In this document: one piece after another, positions 7,915-16,326 of the stretch
Position numbering within the stretch: the stretch's first letter is position 1
Layout: every line of letters starts with the position of its first letter
NCBI GenBank assembly: GCA_946886875.1
Contig: CAMPJN010000031.1
Span: forward strand, 1-17,435
Source of the DNA: an uncultured Pseudomonas sp.
GTDB lineage: Bacteria > Pseudomonadota > Gammaproteobacteria > Pseudomonadales > Pseudomonadaceae
DNA: 17,435 nucleotides
Direction of reading: 5' to 3'
The notes under the pieces: generated by a model
Told to the model about the DNA's origin: nothing
Database searches by the model: none
Seen by the model: only the letters and a program-made list of their open reading frames with translations
Position numbers and translations under genes: made by a program

Positions 7915-8484
7915 ATGAAAGACGCCAGCACCAGCTACCTCTCGCAACACTTCCTGATTGCCATGCCGCACATGGCCGATCCGCATTTTGCGCAGACCGT
8001 AACCTACCTGATCGAACACAACGCCCAAGGCGCCATGGGCCTGGTGATCAACCGCCCCAACGGCCTCAACCTGGCCGACGTGCTCGAACAATTGCGCCCC
8101 GACGAACGCCCTCCGGCGGCCTGCCAGAACCTGCAGATATTTTCCGGCGGCCCGGTGCAGACCGATCGCGGCTTCGTCCTGCACCCCGCCGGCCCGCAGT
8201 TTCTCGCCACTCTTGAACTGGGCGAGCTGGGCCTATCGACCTCCCAGGATGTGCTGTTCGCCATTGCCGACGGCACGGGGCCGGAGAAATACCTGATCAC
8301 CCTCGGCTACGCCGGCTGGGAAGCAGGGCAGCTGGAGGCCGAACTGGCAGGCAACGCCTGGCTGACCTGCCCGGCGGATCAACACATTCTCTTCGACCTG
8401 CCGTTCGACCAACGCCTCGATGCAGCCGCTGCGCGCCTGGGCGTCAACCTCAGCCTGCTCACCTCGCAAGCCGGGCACGCCTGA
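7915..8484 (+). CDS. yqgE: YqgE/AlgH family protein
   Basis: This is a 189-residue cytoplasmic protein of the UPF0301 (YqgE/AlgH) family. Family marks are FLIAMPHMADPHFAQTVTYL near the N-terminus, QGAMGLVINRP, the FSGGPVQTDRGFVLH segment and GYAGWEAGQLEAE in the C-terminal half. The family is called AlgH in pseudomonads from an early link to alginate regulation, but no biochemical activity is firmly established. The start at 7915 gives the family length; the open frame extends to a TTG at 7873 that would add an unconserved stretch. No clear ribosome binding site is seen. Its stop overlaps the ruvX start by one base (TGATG), which implies translational coupling. Confidence 0.93.
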   Translation: MKDASTSYLSQHFLIAMPHMADPHFAQTVTYLIEHNAQGAMGLVINRPNGLNLADVLEQLRPDERPPAACQNLQIFSGGPVQTDRGFVLHPAGPQFLATLELGELGLSTSQDVLFAIADGTGPEKYLITLGYAGWEAGQLEAELAGNAWLTCPADQHILFDLPFDQRLDAAAARLGVNLSLLTSQAGHA

Positions 8485-8921
8485 TGGCCGAGGCCAAAGC
8501 ACCCAGGCTACTGCTGGGTTTCGATTACGGCAGCAAGCAGATCGGCGTCGCCGTCGGCCAGGTGATAACCGGCCAGGCCCGCGAACTGTGCATCCTCAAG
8601 GCGCAGAATGGCGTACCCGACTGGCAGAAGGTCGAGGCGCTGATCCGTGAATGGCAACCGGACGCCATAGTCGTCGGCCTGCCGCTGAATATGGACGGCA
8701 CGCCAAGCGAGATGAGCGAACGCGCGGAGAAATTCGCCCGGCGCCTCAACGGCCGCTTCAACCTGCCGGTACACACCCACGATGAACGCCTGACCACATA
8801 CGAAGCCAAGGGCCAGCGCCTGCAACAGGGCCAGAACAGCGGCTACCGCGAACGCCCGGTCGATGCCTTGGCCGCCGCACTGCTGCTGGAAGGTTGGCTC
8901 GGCGAGCACTGCCCGACTTGA
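8484..8921 (+). CDS. ruvX: YqgF/RuvX, RNase H-fold nuclease, putative pre-16S rRNA 5' processing
   Basis: This 145-residue protein has the RNase H-like YqgF fold. Candidate catalytic acids are D14 in LGFDYGSK, E101 in the DERLTT motif (100-105) and D127 in [22 protein letters not shown] (64-72) is another family signature. The family has been assigned roles in maturation of the 16S rRNA 5' end and in Holliday-junction processing; the former is better supported in E. coli. It is coupled to yqgE by a one-base overlap and followed after 55 bases by pyrR. The yqgE-ruvX pair is widely conserved in gammaproteobacteria. Confidence 0.95.
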   Translation: MAEAKAPRLLLGFDYGSKQIGVAVGQVITGQARELCILKAQNGVPDWQKVEALIREWQPDAIVVGLPLNMDGTPSEMSERAEKFARRLNGRFNLPVHTHDERLTTYEAKGQRLQQGQNSGYRERPVDALAAALLLEGWLGEHCPT

Positions 8922-8924
8922 ACG

Positions 8925-8966
8925 ATGCGCGAGCGCAGGCGAGGTGAATGCCCGCCTGCCTACTAA
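8925..8966 (+). other. Possible 13-codon leader ORF before pyrR
   Basis: An ATG four bases after the ruvX stop opens a 13-codon frame translating as [13 protein letters not shown]. Its TAA stop merges with the pyrR ribosome binding site (TAAGGAG). Five of the first six residues are charged, and two of its four arginine codons, AGG and CGA, are rare in GC-rich pseudomonads. It has no clear ribosome binding site of its own. It could be a leader peptide coupling translation to pyrR, or chance. Confidence 0.25.
8935..8959 (+). promoter_or_regulatory. Stem-loop in the pyrR leader
   Basis: GCAGGCG (8935-8941) pairs perfectly with CGCCTGC (8953-8959) across an 11-base loop. The hairpin lies inside the short ruvX-pyrR gap, six bases before the AAGGAG of pyrR at 8965-8970. 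No T run follows, so it is not a standard terminator. It could affect pyrR translation or message processing. Confidence 0.4.
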
Positions 8967-8976
8967 GGAGCTTCCG

Positions 8977-9483
8977 ATGACCCTACCCAATCCCGCCGAA
9001 CTATTGCCGCAAATGGCCGCGGCGCTGATCAGCCACCTCAATCAACGGCAAATCGGCGAGCCGCGCTTTATCGGCATCCGCACCGGCGGCGTGTGGGTCG
9101 CCCAGGCCCTGCTCGAAGCGCTGGGCAGCCAAAGTCCGCTGGGTATCCTCGACGTCTCCTTCTACCGCGACGATTTCACCCAGAACGGCCTGCACCCGCA
9201 GGTACAACCGTCCGAGCTGCCATTCGAAGTCGAAGGCCAGCACCTGGTGTTGATCGACGACGTATTGATGAGCGGGCGTACCGTTCGCGCCGCGCTTAAC
9301 GAGCTGTTCGACTACGGCCGGCCAGCCAGCGTGACCCTGGTCAGCCTGCTCGACCTGAATGCTCGCGAACTGCCGATTCGCCCCGACGTGGTCGGCGCGA
9401 CCCTGTCGCTGGCCAGCGATCAGCGGGTAAAATTGTCCGGCCCCACGCCGCTGACCCTCGAACTCCAGACGCTGGCCAACTGA
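8977..9483 (+). CDS. pyrR: PyrR, PRPP-binding pyrimidine operon regulator / UPRTase family
   Basis: PyrR is a 168-residue type I phosphoribosyltransferase-fold protein. The PRPP loop is [20 protein letters not shown] (91-110). [13 protein letters not shown] (31-43) forms the substrate-side loop, SFYRDDF (61-67) the flexible region, and [16 protein letters not shown] is conserved. In Bacillus PyrR binds pyr mRNA and also has uracil phosphoribosyltransferase activity. In pseudomonads it precedes pyrB and is thought to influence pyr expression by a less settled route. The ATG at 8977 is chosen because AAGGAG lies six bases upstream and the product begins [10 protein letters not shown] like its relatives; the open frame extends further upstream but overlaps ruvX. 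It is 11 bases from pyrB. Confidence 0.95.
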   Translation: MTLPNPAELLPQMAAALISHLNQRQIGEPRFIGIRTGGVWVAQALLEALGSQSPLGILDVSFYRDDFTQNGLHPQVQPSELPFEVEGQHLVLIDDVLMSGRTVRAALNELFDYGRPASVTLVSLLDLNARELPIRPDVVGATLSLASDQRVKLSGPTPLTLELQTLAN

Positions 9484-9494
9484 GAATGATCGCG

Positions 9495-10507
<1,013 letters not shown>

Positions 10508-10508
<1 letters not shown>

Positions 10509-11779
10509 TGCGCACCCTTATCCTCGGCGCCCGGGTGATGGACCCGAGCAGTGGCCTCGACCGCATCAGCGACATCGCTATCGAAGGCGGGAAGATCATC
10601 GCTATCGGCCAGGCGCCTGCCGATTTCATGGCGGAGAAAACCCTCGACGCCCAGGGCCTGATCGCCGCGCCCGGGCTGGTCGACCTGTCCGTCGCCCTGC
10701 GCGAACCCGGCTACAGCCGCAAGGGCAATATCGCCAGCGAAACCCTGGCCGCCGCCGCTGGTGGCGTCACCAGCCTGTGCTGCCCACCCTTTACCAAACC
10801 GGTGCTGGACACCTCGGCGGTAGCCGAGCTGATTCTCGACCGCGCCCGCGAAGCCGGGCATACCAAGGTGTTTCCGATCGGGGCTTTGAGCAAGGGCCTG
10901 GAGGGCGAACAACTCGCCGAGCTGGTGGCGCTGCGCGACGCCGGCTGCGTGGCCTTCGGCAACGGCCTCGACACCTTCCGCAATAACCGCACCCTGCGCC
11001 GCGCCCTGGAATACGCCGCCACCTTCGATCTGACGGTGATCTTCCATTCCCAGGACTTTGACCTGGCCGAAGGCGGCCTGGCGCATGAAGGCCCGACCGC
11101 CAGCTTCCTCGGCCTGTCGGGCATTCCGGAAAGCGCGGAGACGGTGGCCCTGGCCCGCGACCTGCTGCTGGTCGAGCAAAGCGGCGTGCGCGCCCACTTC
11201 AGTCAGCTGACCAGCGCCCGTGGCGCCCAGCTGATCGCCGATGCCCAGGCAAGGGGTTTGCCGGTCACCGCCGATGTCGCCCTGTACCAACTGTTCCTCA
11301 CCGACGAGGCGCTGATCGATTTCTCCAGCCTGTACCACGTACAACCGCCGCTGCGTACCCAGGACGACCGTGAGGGCTTGCGCCAGGCGGTAAAAGAGGG
11401 GGTGATCTCAGCCATATCCAGCCATCACCAGCCTCACGAACGCGATGCCAAGCTGGCACCGTTCGGCGCCACCGAGCCGGGCATCAGCAGCGTGCAATTG
11501 CTCCTGCCGCTGGCCATGAGCCTGGTGCAGGAAGGTCTGCTCGACCTGCCGACTTTGCTCGCCCGCCTCACCTGCGGCCCGGCCGACGCCTTGCGCTTGC
11601 CGGCGGGACGCCTGGCCGTAGGCGCACCCGCCGATCTGCTGCTGTTCGACCCACAGGCGTCGACTCTGGCTGGCGAAAGCTGGTATTCCAAGGGCGCCAA
11701 CTGCCCCTTTATCGGCCATTGCCTGCCCGCAGCTGTGCGCTACACCCTGGTCGATGGGCATATCAGCTATCGGGCTTAA
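10508..11779 (+). CDS. pyrX: PyrC' (PyrX), non-catalytic dihydroorotase-like ATCase subunit
   Basis: This is a 423-residue amidohydrolase-fold homologue of dihydroorotase. The fold is recognisable (LIAAPGLVDL, LREPGYSRKGNI, AAAAGGVTS, the C-terminal GAPADLLLFDP). The metal-binding HxH that follows VDL in active enzymes is replaced by S61-V62-A63. The usual NTNP-like segment reads PPFTKP (93-98). The TDHAPH motif with the catalytic Asp reads SHHQPH (305-310), so Asp is replaced by His306. It should therefore be inactive as a dihydroorotase. In P. putida and P. aeruginosa the equivalent protein is required to assemble the dodecameric ATCase holoenzyme with PyrB, and the one-base overlap with pyrB fits that role. 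A separate active dihydroorotase gene is expected elsewhere. Confidence 0.95.
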
Positions 11780-11806
11780 GGGTCGACGGGGCCCGGAGAT
11801 ACTCCC

Positions 11807-12604
11807 TCAGAAGGGGTAGTGCTCCTCCAGGCCATTCTTTCGGTAGATGGCACGCAAGCTGCCGTCTTCCTTCATCCGCCGCAATTCCTCGTCATAGCGT
11901 TGCGCCAACGCCGGCAAGCCCGGGTAGTCGGAGGCTTTGACGAAGGTGTTGTAGTAGGCGTCGCTCTTCAGCGGTTTGGGCAGATAGGCGATGCGCTCGG
12001 CGTAACCCTCCTGACGCGCGCCATACAGCGTCACCATCGCCGGCAACGGCACGATATCGATGCGCCCGTGCAGCAACTTGCGCATCTGCAATTCGTTCTG
12101 GGTCACCAGATCGGTGTGCCAGGTACCCGCCTCGACCGCCGCCCAGAATTCCTTGGTATAGGAAAAGCCTTGGGTCGCGCCGACCCGCCAACCTTTCAGG
12201 TCGTCGAGGCTGTCGTAGCGAAAACGCGGCAGATTTTCCCTGAGCACGAAGAAATGCCAGTTGTTATAGATATGCGCCTCGCGGGCATACAGCAGGTGGG
12301 GCAGGCGATCTTCCTTGAGGGAATAGGTGAACACCATGTCGTACAGCTTGCCTTGGCGCCAGTTGCTCTCCAGGCGAGCAGAGGACGATTCCAGGCGGAT
12401 CTGATAGGGCACCTTGAGGCGACCGAGAATATGCTCGAGCACATCGACGTCGAGCCCTTTGATCACGCCATCGACTGGGTCCACATAGCGCACCGGGACC
12501 TCGGGAATCCCGCCGACGATCAAATCCCTGGCCTGGGCTACAGCGAGCCCAAAGCACAGCGACAGACAGCACAGCGAGACGCGGACAGCCATGGATAGAC
12601 GCAT
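11807..12604 (-). CDS. Periplasmic solute-binding protein, family 3 type
   Basis: This is a 265-residue protein of the bacterial extracellular solute-binding family 3 fold. The N-terminus is a clear Sec signal peptide ending AVAQA, with cleavage expected after residue 25; there is no lipobox. The mature part has GIKGLDVDVLEHIL-like family sequence (reading VIKGLDVDVLEHIL), WRQGKLYDMVFTYS and a hinge-like DLKGWRVGATQGFSY. The start at 12604 is supported by GAGGG five bases upstream; a TTG at 12619 is also open. No permease, ATPase or regulator gene is adjacent, so it may serve a distant ABC transporter or a sensor. The ligand (amino acid, opine or other) cannot be told. It is convergent with pyrC', 27 bases apart, with no clear terminator between. 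Confidence 0.85.
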   Translation of the reverse strand: MRLSMAVRVSLCCLSLCFGLAVAQARDLIVGGIPEVPVRYVDPVDGVIKGLDVDVLEHILGRLKVPYQIRLESSSARLESNWRQGKLYDMVFTYSLKEDRLPHLLYAREAHIYNNWHFFVLRENLPRFRYDSLDDLKGWRVGATQGFSYTKEFWAAVEAGTWHTDLVTQNELQMRKLLHGRIDIVPLPAMVTLYGARQEGYAERIAYLPKPLKSDAYYNTFVKASDYPGLPALAQRYDEELRRMKEDGSLRAIYRKNGLEEHYPF

Positions 12605-12757
12605 ACAGCCCTCGAACAACCTGGCCCAGGAAGGTCACTGTGCACACCGCCCAGATATGAGCACGCGCTAACGCCGAAACAGCCGATGCGCTGGATGACC
12701 TTCCATCACCTTAGCATGGGTGCCGCGCCCCATCGCCCGGTAACCAGTCGGGGGCGC
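12605..12757. other. Intergenic stretch without a gene
   Basis: These 153 bases lie between the TM2 protein gene and the solute-binding protein gene, both minus strand. I see no gene. GCGCCCC near 12727 and GGGGCGC near 12752 could pair around a 19-base loop with an inner CCCG/CGGG stem, but no T run follows on the minus strand, so a terminator is not supported. A promoter for the solute-binding protein gene is expected here but no boxes stand out. Confidence 0.4.
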
Positions 12758-13159
12758 CTATGACTCGCTGGCGTTGCGCACCGATATCTGCTCGTTCAAC
12801 GTCCAGAAGTCGTAGAGCACGCCGATCAGGAACAAGCCGCCAGTGAGCAGGTAGAGAATCCCGGTAATCCACTTGCCCTGATACATGCGGTGCACGCCGA
12901 AAAGGCCGAGGAAGGTCAGCAGTATCCAGGCGACGTTGTAGTCGGTGTCGCCCGCGTTGAAGCGCAGGTCGGCCTCGCGATCCATCGCCGGAATCAGGAA
13001 CAGATCGATGATCCAGCCGATAAACAGCAACCCCAGGGTGAAGAACCAGATCGTGCCGGTCACCGGCTTGCCGTAATAGAAACGGTGCGCACCGAGAAAG
13101 CCGAAGATCCACAAGAGATAGCCGATGACCTTGCTGTGGGTGTCCTGCCTGATTTGCAT
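12758..13159 (-). CDS. Small membrane protein with two TM2 domains
   Basis: This 133-residue protein consists of two similar hydrophobic units. Unit one (about 13-57) reads GYLLWIFGFLGAHRFYYGK, then a hydrophobic stretch ending in GWIIDLFLIP. Unit two (about 78-124) reads AWILLTFLGLFGVHRMYQGK, then one ending in GVLYDFWTLNEQI. Each has the G-x-H-R-x-Y-x-G-K turn and a D after the second helix, the marks of the TM2 domain, giving four predicted membrane helices. The function of bacterial TM2 proteins is generally unknown. AGGAG lies seven bases before the ATG, a strong ribosome binding site. The gene follows the pilU terminator and so probably has its own promoter, near the dyad at 13187-13209. 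Confidence 0.88.
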   Translation of the reverse strand: MQIRQDTHSKVIGYLLWIFGFLGAHRFYYGKPVTGTIWFFTLGLLFIGWIIDLFLIPAMDREADLRFNAGDTDYNVAWILLTFLGLFGVHRMYQGKWITGILYLLTGGLFLIGVLYDFWTLNEQISVRNASES

Positions 13160-13186
13160 ATTCTGCTCCTAGTAAAGCCCGGATTA

Positions 13187-13209
13187 CGGCAGATCAGCGA
13201 CCTCTGCCG
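13187..13209. promoter_or_regulatory. Perfect dyad upstream of the TM2 gene
   Basis: CGGCAGA (13187-13193) and TCTGCCG (13203-13209) are a perfect inverted repeat with a 9-base spacer. It lies 27 bases before the TM2 protein start and just after the pilU terminator. It could be an operator or a 5' untranslated hairpin. Confidence 0.35.
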
Positions 13210-13215
13210 GTTGAT

Positions 13216-13239
13216 AAAAAAAGCCCGCTAACGCGGGCT
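13216..13239 (-). terminator. Rho-independent terminator after pilU
   Basis: On the minus strand AGCCCGC pairs perfectly with GCGGGCT around a GTTA loop, followed directly by a run of T (13222 down to 13216). It begins 17 bases past the pilU stop and should end the pilT-pilU transcript. Confidence 0.9.
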
Positions 13240-13255
13240 GGGAAAACCTTGAACC

Positions 13256-14401
13256 TTAGCGAAACCGTCGGCCCGGATCTTCCTCGCTGACTTCCAGCGA
13301 CAGACCCTGGGACATACTGGTCAAGTGATCGCCGTCGGTTTCCGAGCCGAGCTTGATCAACAGACGCAGGTCGTTTGCCGAGTCGGCATACAACAAGGCG
13401 TCCTCGTAGGTGATCTCGCCTTGGCTGTAGAGGTTGTACAGCGCCTGATCGAAGGTCTGCATGCCCAGTTCGGTGGAGCGCTTCATCAGCGCCTTGAGCT
13501 CGTGCACCTCGCCTTTACGGATCAGATCTGCGGCCAGCGGCGTATTGATCAACACCTCGATCACCGCACGGCGACCCTTGCCGTCCGGCGTCGGGATCAG
13601 TTGCTGGGCAACGATGGCCTTGAGGTTAAGCGACAGGTCCATCCACACCTGATTCTGCCGGTCAGCCGGGAAGAAGTTGATGATCCGGTCCAGGGCCTGG
13701 TTGGCGTTGTTGGCATGCAGGGTGGCCAGGCACAGGTGACCGGTTTCGGCGAAGGCCACGGCATGGTCCATGGTTTCGCGGGTACGCACCTCACCGATCA
13801 GGATCACGTCCGGCGCCTGGCGCAGGGTGTTCTTCAGGGCGACTTCGAAGGACTCGGTATCGATGCCCACTTCGCGCTGGGTGACGATGCAACTCTGGTG
13901 CTGGTGGATATATTCGATCGGGTCTTCGATGGAGATGATATGACCACTGCTGTTCTTGTTGCGGTAACCGATCATCGCTGCCAGAGAAGTGGACTTACCG
14001 GTACCGGTGGCACCGACGAACAGCACCAGGCCACGCTTGGTCAGCGCCAGTTTCTTGAGGATTTCCGGTAGTTTGAGTTCGTCCAGGGTCGGGATATTGG
14101 TCTCGATCCGACGCAGCACCATACCGGCCAGGTTGCGCTGATAGAAGGCGCTGACGCGGAAACGGCCGACGCCGCGGGCGCTGATGGCGAAGTTGCATTC
14201 GTGATTTTGCGCGAAGTCGCGGCGTTGTTGCTCGTTCATCACCGAGTGCACCGTCTCGCGGGTCTGCTCGGGCGACATGGGCGTTTTAGTGACCGGCATG
14301 ATCTTGCCATTGACCTTCATCGACGGCGGTACACCGGCGGTAATGAACAGGTCAGAGCCGCCCTTCTCGACCATCAGGCGCAGCAGTTTTTCGAATTCCA
14401 T
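13256..14401 (-). CDS. pilU: PilU, type IV pilus retraction ATPase accessory to PilT
   Basis: PilU is a cytoplasmic hexameric secretion-type ATPase that assists PilT in pilus retraction. The 381 residues (P. aeruginosa about 382) have an N-terminal PAS-like domain (1-100) and a RecA-like core: Walker A GATGTGKS (130-137), Asp box SIEDPIEY (157-164), Walker B DVILIGEVR (198-206) with its Glu, and His box HLCLATLHANNA (222-233). The C-terminal tail of about 40 residues past the PilT-like core (SETDGDHLTSM and onwards) is typical of PilU. The start has no strong ribosome binding site. It lies 111 bases after pilT with no terminator between them, so read-through is likely, although a separate promoter is possible. 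Confidence 0.96.
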   Translation of the reverse strand: MEFEKLLRLMVEKGGSDLFITAGVPPSMKVNGKIMPVTKTPMSPEQTRETVHSVMNEQQRRDFAQNHECNFAISARGVGRFRVSAFYQRNLAGMVLRRIETNIPTLDELKLPEILKKLALTKRGLVLFVGATGTGKSTSLAAMIGYRNKNSSGHIISIEDPIEYIHQHQSCIVTQREVGIDTESFEVALKNTLRQAPDVILIGEVRTRETMDHAVAFAETGHLCLATLHANNANQALDRIINFFPADRQNQVWMDLSLNLKAIVAQQLIPTPDGKGRRAVIEVLINTPLAADLIRKGEVHELKALMKRSTELGMQTFDQALYNLYSQGEITYEDALLYADSANDLRLLIKLGSETDGDHLTSMSQGLSLEVSEEDPGRRFR

Positions 14402-14512
14402 GCGTTGTTTCGCCCATCAGCAGCACGCGCTTAACCAACGACCAGTTGCTGGGGCGCGTGTCTCGCCAACAACTTGCGCGGCGGGCCAGCCTTGCGGCTA
14501 GCCAGCAGCGGA

Positions 14513-15547
14513 TTAGAAGTTTTCCGGGTTCTTGGATTTTTCCCGGGCGTTTTCGCGAGTGACGATGCCTTTGGCAACCAGGCCCTTCAAACACGAATCG
14601 AGGGTCTGCATACCCAGCGAACCACCGGTCTGGATCGCCGAATACATCTGCGCCACCTTGTCCTCGCGGATCAGGTTACGGATCGCCGGGGTGCCGATCA
14701 TGATTTCATGGGCCGCTACCCGACCGCCGCCAACCTTTTTCAGCAGGGTCTGCGAAATTACCGACTGCAGCGACTCGGAAAGCATCGAGCGCACCATGGA
14801 CTTTTCTTCGGCGGGGAACACGTCGACCACCCGGTCGATGGTCTTAGCCGCAGAGGTGGTGTGCAGGGTGCCGAATACCAAGTGTCCGGTTTCCGCGGCG
14901 GTCAGCGCCAGACGGATGGTCTCCAGGTCGCGCATCTCGCCCACCAGGATGATGTCAGGGTCTTCGCGCAGTGCCGAACGCAGGGCTTCGGCGAAGCCGT
15001 GGGTGTCGCGGTGCACTTCGCGCTGGTTGACCAGACACTTCTTCGACTCGTGAACGAATTCGATCGGGTCTTCGATGGTCAGGATATGGTGATATTTAGT
15101 GCTGTTGAGGTAATCGAGCATGGCCGCCAGGGTGGTCGACTTGCCCGAACCGGTTGGTCCGGTAACCAGTACCAGACCACGCGGCACGTCGGTGATCTTG
15201 CGGAACACCTCACCCATGCCGAGGTCTTCCATGGTCAGCACTTTGGACGGAATGGTCCGGAATACCGCACCGGCGCCGCGGTTCTGATTGAAGGCGTTGA
15301 CCCGGAAGCGCGCCACGCCCGGCACTTCGAAGGAGAAGTCGGTCTCAAGGAATTCTTCGAAATCCTTGCGCTGCTTGTCGTTCATGATGTCGTAAATCAG
15401 GGCATGCACCTGCTTGTGGTCCATGGCCGGCAGGTTGATCCGGCGCACATCGCCGTCGACCCGAATCATCGGCGGCAGACCAGCAGAGAGATGCAGGTCC
15501 GACGCGCCTTGCTTGGCGCTGAAGGCAAGCAGCTCAGTGATATCCAT
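14513..15547 (-). CDS. pilT: PilT, type IV pilus retraction ATPase
   Basis: PilT is the main retraction motor of type IV pili, acting as a hexamer beneath PilC. The 344 residues are the usual family length: an N-terminal PAS-like domain, Walker A GPTGSGKS (130-137), Asp box TIEDPIEF (157-164), Walker B DIILVGEMRD (198-207), His box HLVFGTLHTTSAAK (222-235), and the AIRNLIRE motif (288-295) known to be needed for retraction. The start MDITELLAFS follows AGGGAG by four bases and matches the family. The open frame continues another 92 codons upstream, but that part is antisense to yggS and is rejected. It is divergent from yggS with only 56 bases between. Confidence 0.98.
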   Translation of the reverse strand: MDITELLAFSAKQGASDLHLSAGLPPMIRVDGDVRRINLPAMDHKQVHALIYDIMNDKQRKDFEEFLETDFSFEVPGVARFRVNAFNQNRGAGAVFRTIPSKVLTMEDLGMGEVFRKITDVPRGLVLVTGPTGSGKSTTLAAMLDYLNSTKYHHILTIEDPIEFVHESKKCLVNQREVHRDTHGFAEALRSALREDPDIILVGEMRDLETIRLALTAAETGHLVFGTLHTTSAAKTIDRVVDVFPAEEKSMVRSMLSESLQSVISQTLLKKVGGGRVAAHEIMIGTPAIRNLIREDKVAQMYSAIQTGGSLGMQTLDSCLKGLVAKGIVTRENAREKSKNPENF

Positions 15548-15603
15548 GGGACTCCCTAATGACGTTAGAATGCCGCAGATATCTAAGGCGGCTGGCGTAA
15601 GTA

Positions 15604-16293
15604 ATGTCCACGATAGCAGAGAATATTGCAAAGGTCGGTGCGCGTATCCGTGAGGCGGCGCAAGCCTCGGGCCGAGATTGTGCGGCGATCGGCCTACTCG
15701 CGGTGAGCAAAACCAAACCCGCCGAGGCGATTCGCCAGGCTCACGCCGCAGGCCTGTGTGACTTCGGCGAGAATTACCTGCAGGAAGCCCTGGAGAAACA
15801 ACTCGAATTGAGCGACCTGCCATTGATTTGGCATTTCATCGGCCCCATTCAATCGAACAAGACCAAGCCCATCGCCGAACATTTCGCCTGGGTTCACTCG
15901 GTGGATCGTCTGAAGGTTGCCGAACGCCTGTCCGCACAGCGGCCCGCCCATCTGCCAGCGCTGAATATCTGCCTGCAGGTGAATGTCAGCGGCGAAGCCA
16001 GCAAATCCGGCTGCACACCTGAAGCTTTACCGGCATTGGCACAAGCGGTAAGCCAACTGCCGAACCTGAAGCTGCGCGGTTTGATGGCCATTCCCGAGCC
16101 GACTGAAGACCCAGTCGCACAACGGGCCGCTTTTGCCCACTTAAAGGAGCTGCAAACCAGCTTGAACCTCGACCTCGACACCCTCTCGATGGGCATGAGC
16201 CACGACCTGGACGCCGCCATCGCCGAAGGCGCGACCTGGGTGCGTATCGGCACCGCGCTGTTCGGCGCTCGCGACTACAGCAACGCTCAATAG
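15604..16293 (+). CDS. yggS: YggS/YlmE, PLP-binding homeostasis protein (PLPHP/PROSC family)
   Basis: This is a 229-residue alanine-racemase-N fold protein that binds pyridoxal 5'-phosphate and buffers the cofactor; no catalytic activity is known for the family. The PLP lysine is K36 in LLAVSKTKP. Other family marks are DFGENYLQEA (53-62), WHFIGPIQSNK (75-85), QVNVSGEASKSG (near 124-135) and the phosphate-binding segment MGMSHDLDAAIAEGATWVRI, followed by GTALFGAR. The ATG at 15604 has no evident ribosome binding site. It precedes proC by 33 bases, an arrangement common in bacteria. Confidence 0.96.
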   Translation: MSTIAENIAKVGARIREAAQASGRDCAAIGLLAVSKTKPAEAIRQAHAAGLCDFGENYLQEALEKQLELSDLPLIWHFIGPIQSNKTKPIAEHFAWVHSVDRLKVAERLSAQRPAHLPALNICLQVNVSGEASKSGCTPEALPALAQAVSQLPNLKLRGLMAIPEPTEDPVAQRAAFAHLKELQTSLNLDLDTLSMGMSHDLDAAIAEGATWVRIGTALFGARDYSNAQ

Positions 16294-16326
16294 CCGCTCC
16301 AGTATCAGTAATAAAGGAAACCCCTT

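Noticed and set aside
8863..8976. Upstream extension of pyrR by 38 codons
   Set aside because: It overlaps ruvX out of frame and is not conserved in sequence type; AAGGAG points to the ATG at 8977.
11780..11806. Possible terminator between convergent pyrC' and the solute-binding protein gene
   Set aside because: Only weak GC pairing (GGGGCCC) is present with no T run in either direction.
14402..14512. Possible terminator between pilT and pilU (GGCCAGCC/GGCTAGCC with TTGC loop)
   Set aside because: The stem has a mismatch and no T run follows on the minus strand, so termination is not supported.
14474..15559. 361-codon plus-strand open frame opposite pilT
   Set aside because: It is a shadow of a highly conserved gene and has no recognisable motif.
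15548..15823. 92-codon N-terminal extension of the pilT reading frame
   Set aside because: It is antisense to yggS, Arg/Pro-rich with no family match, and the conserved PilT start at 15547 has a good ribosome binding site.
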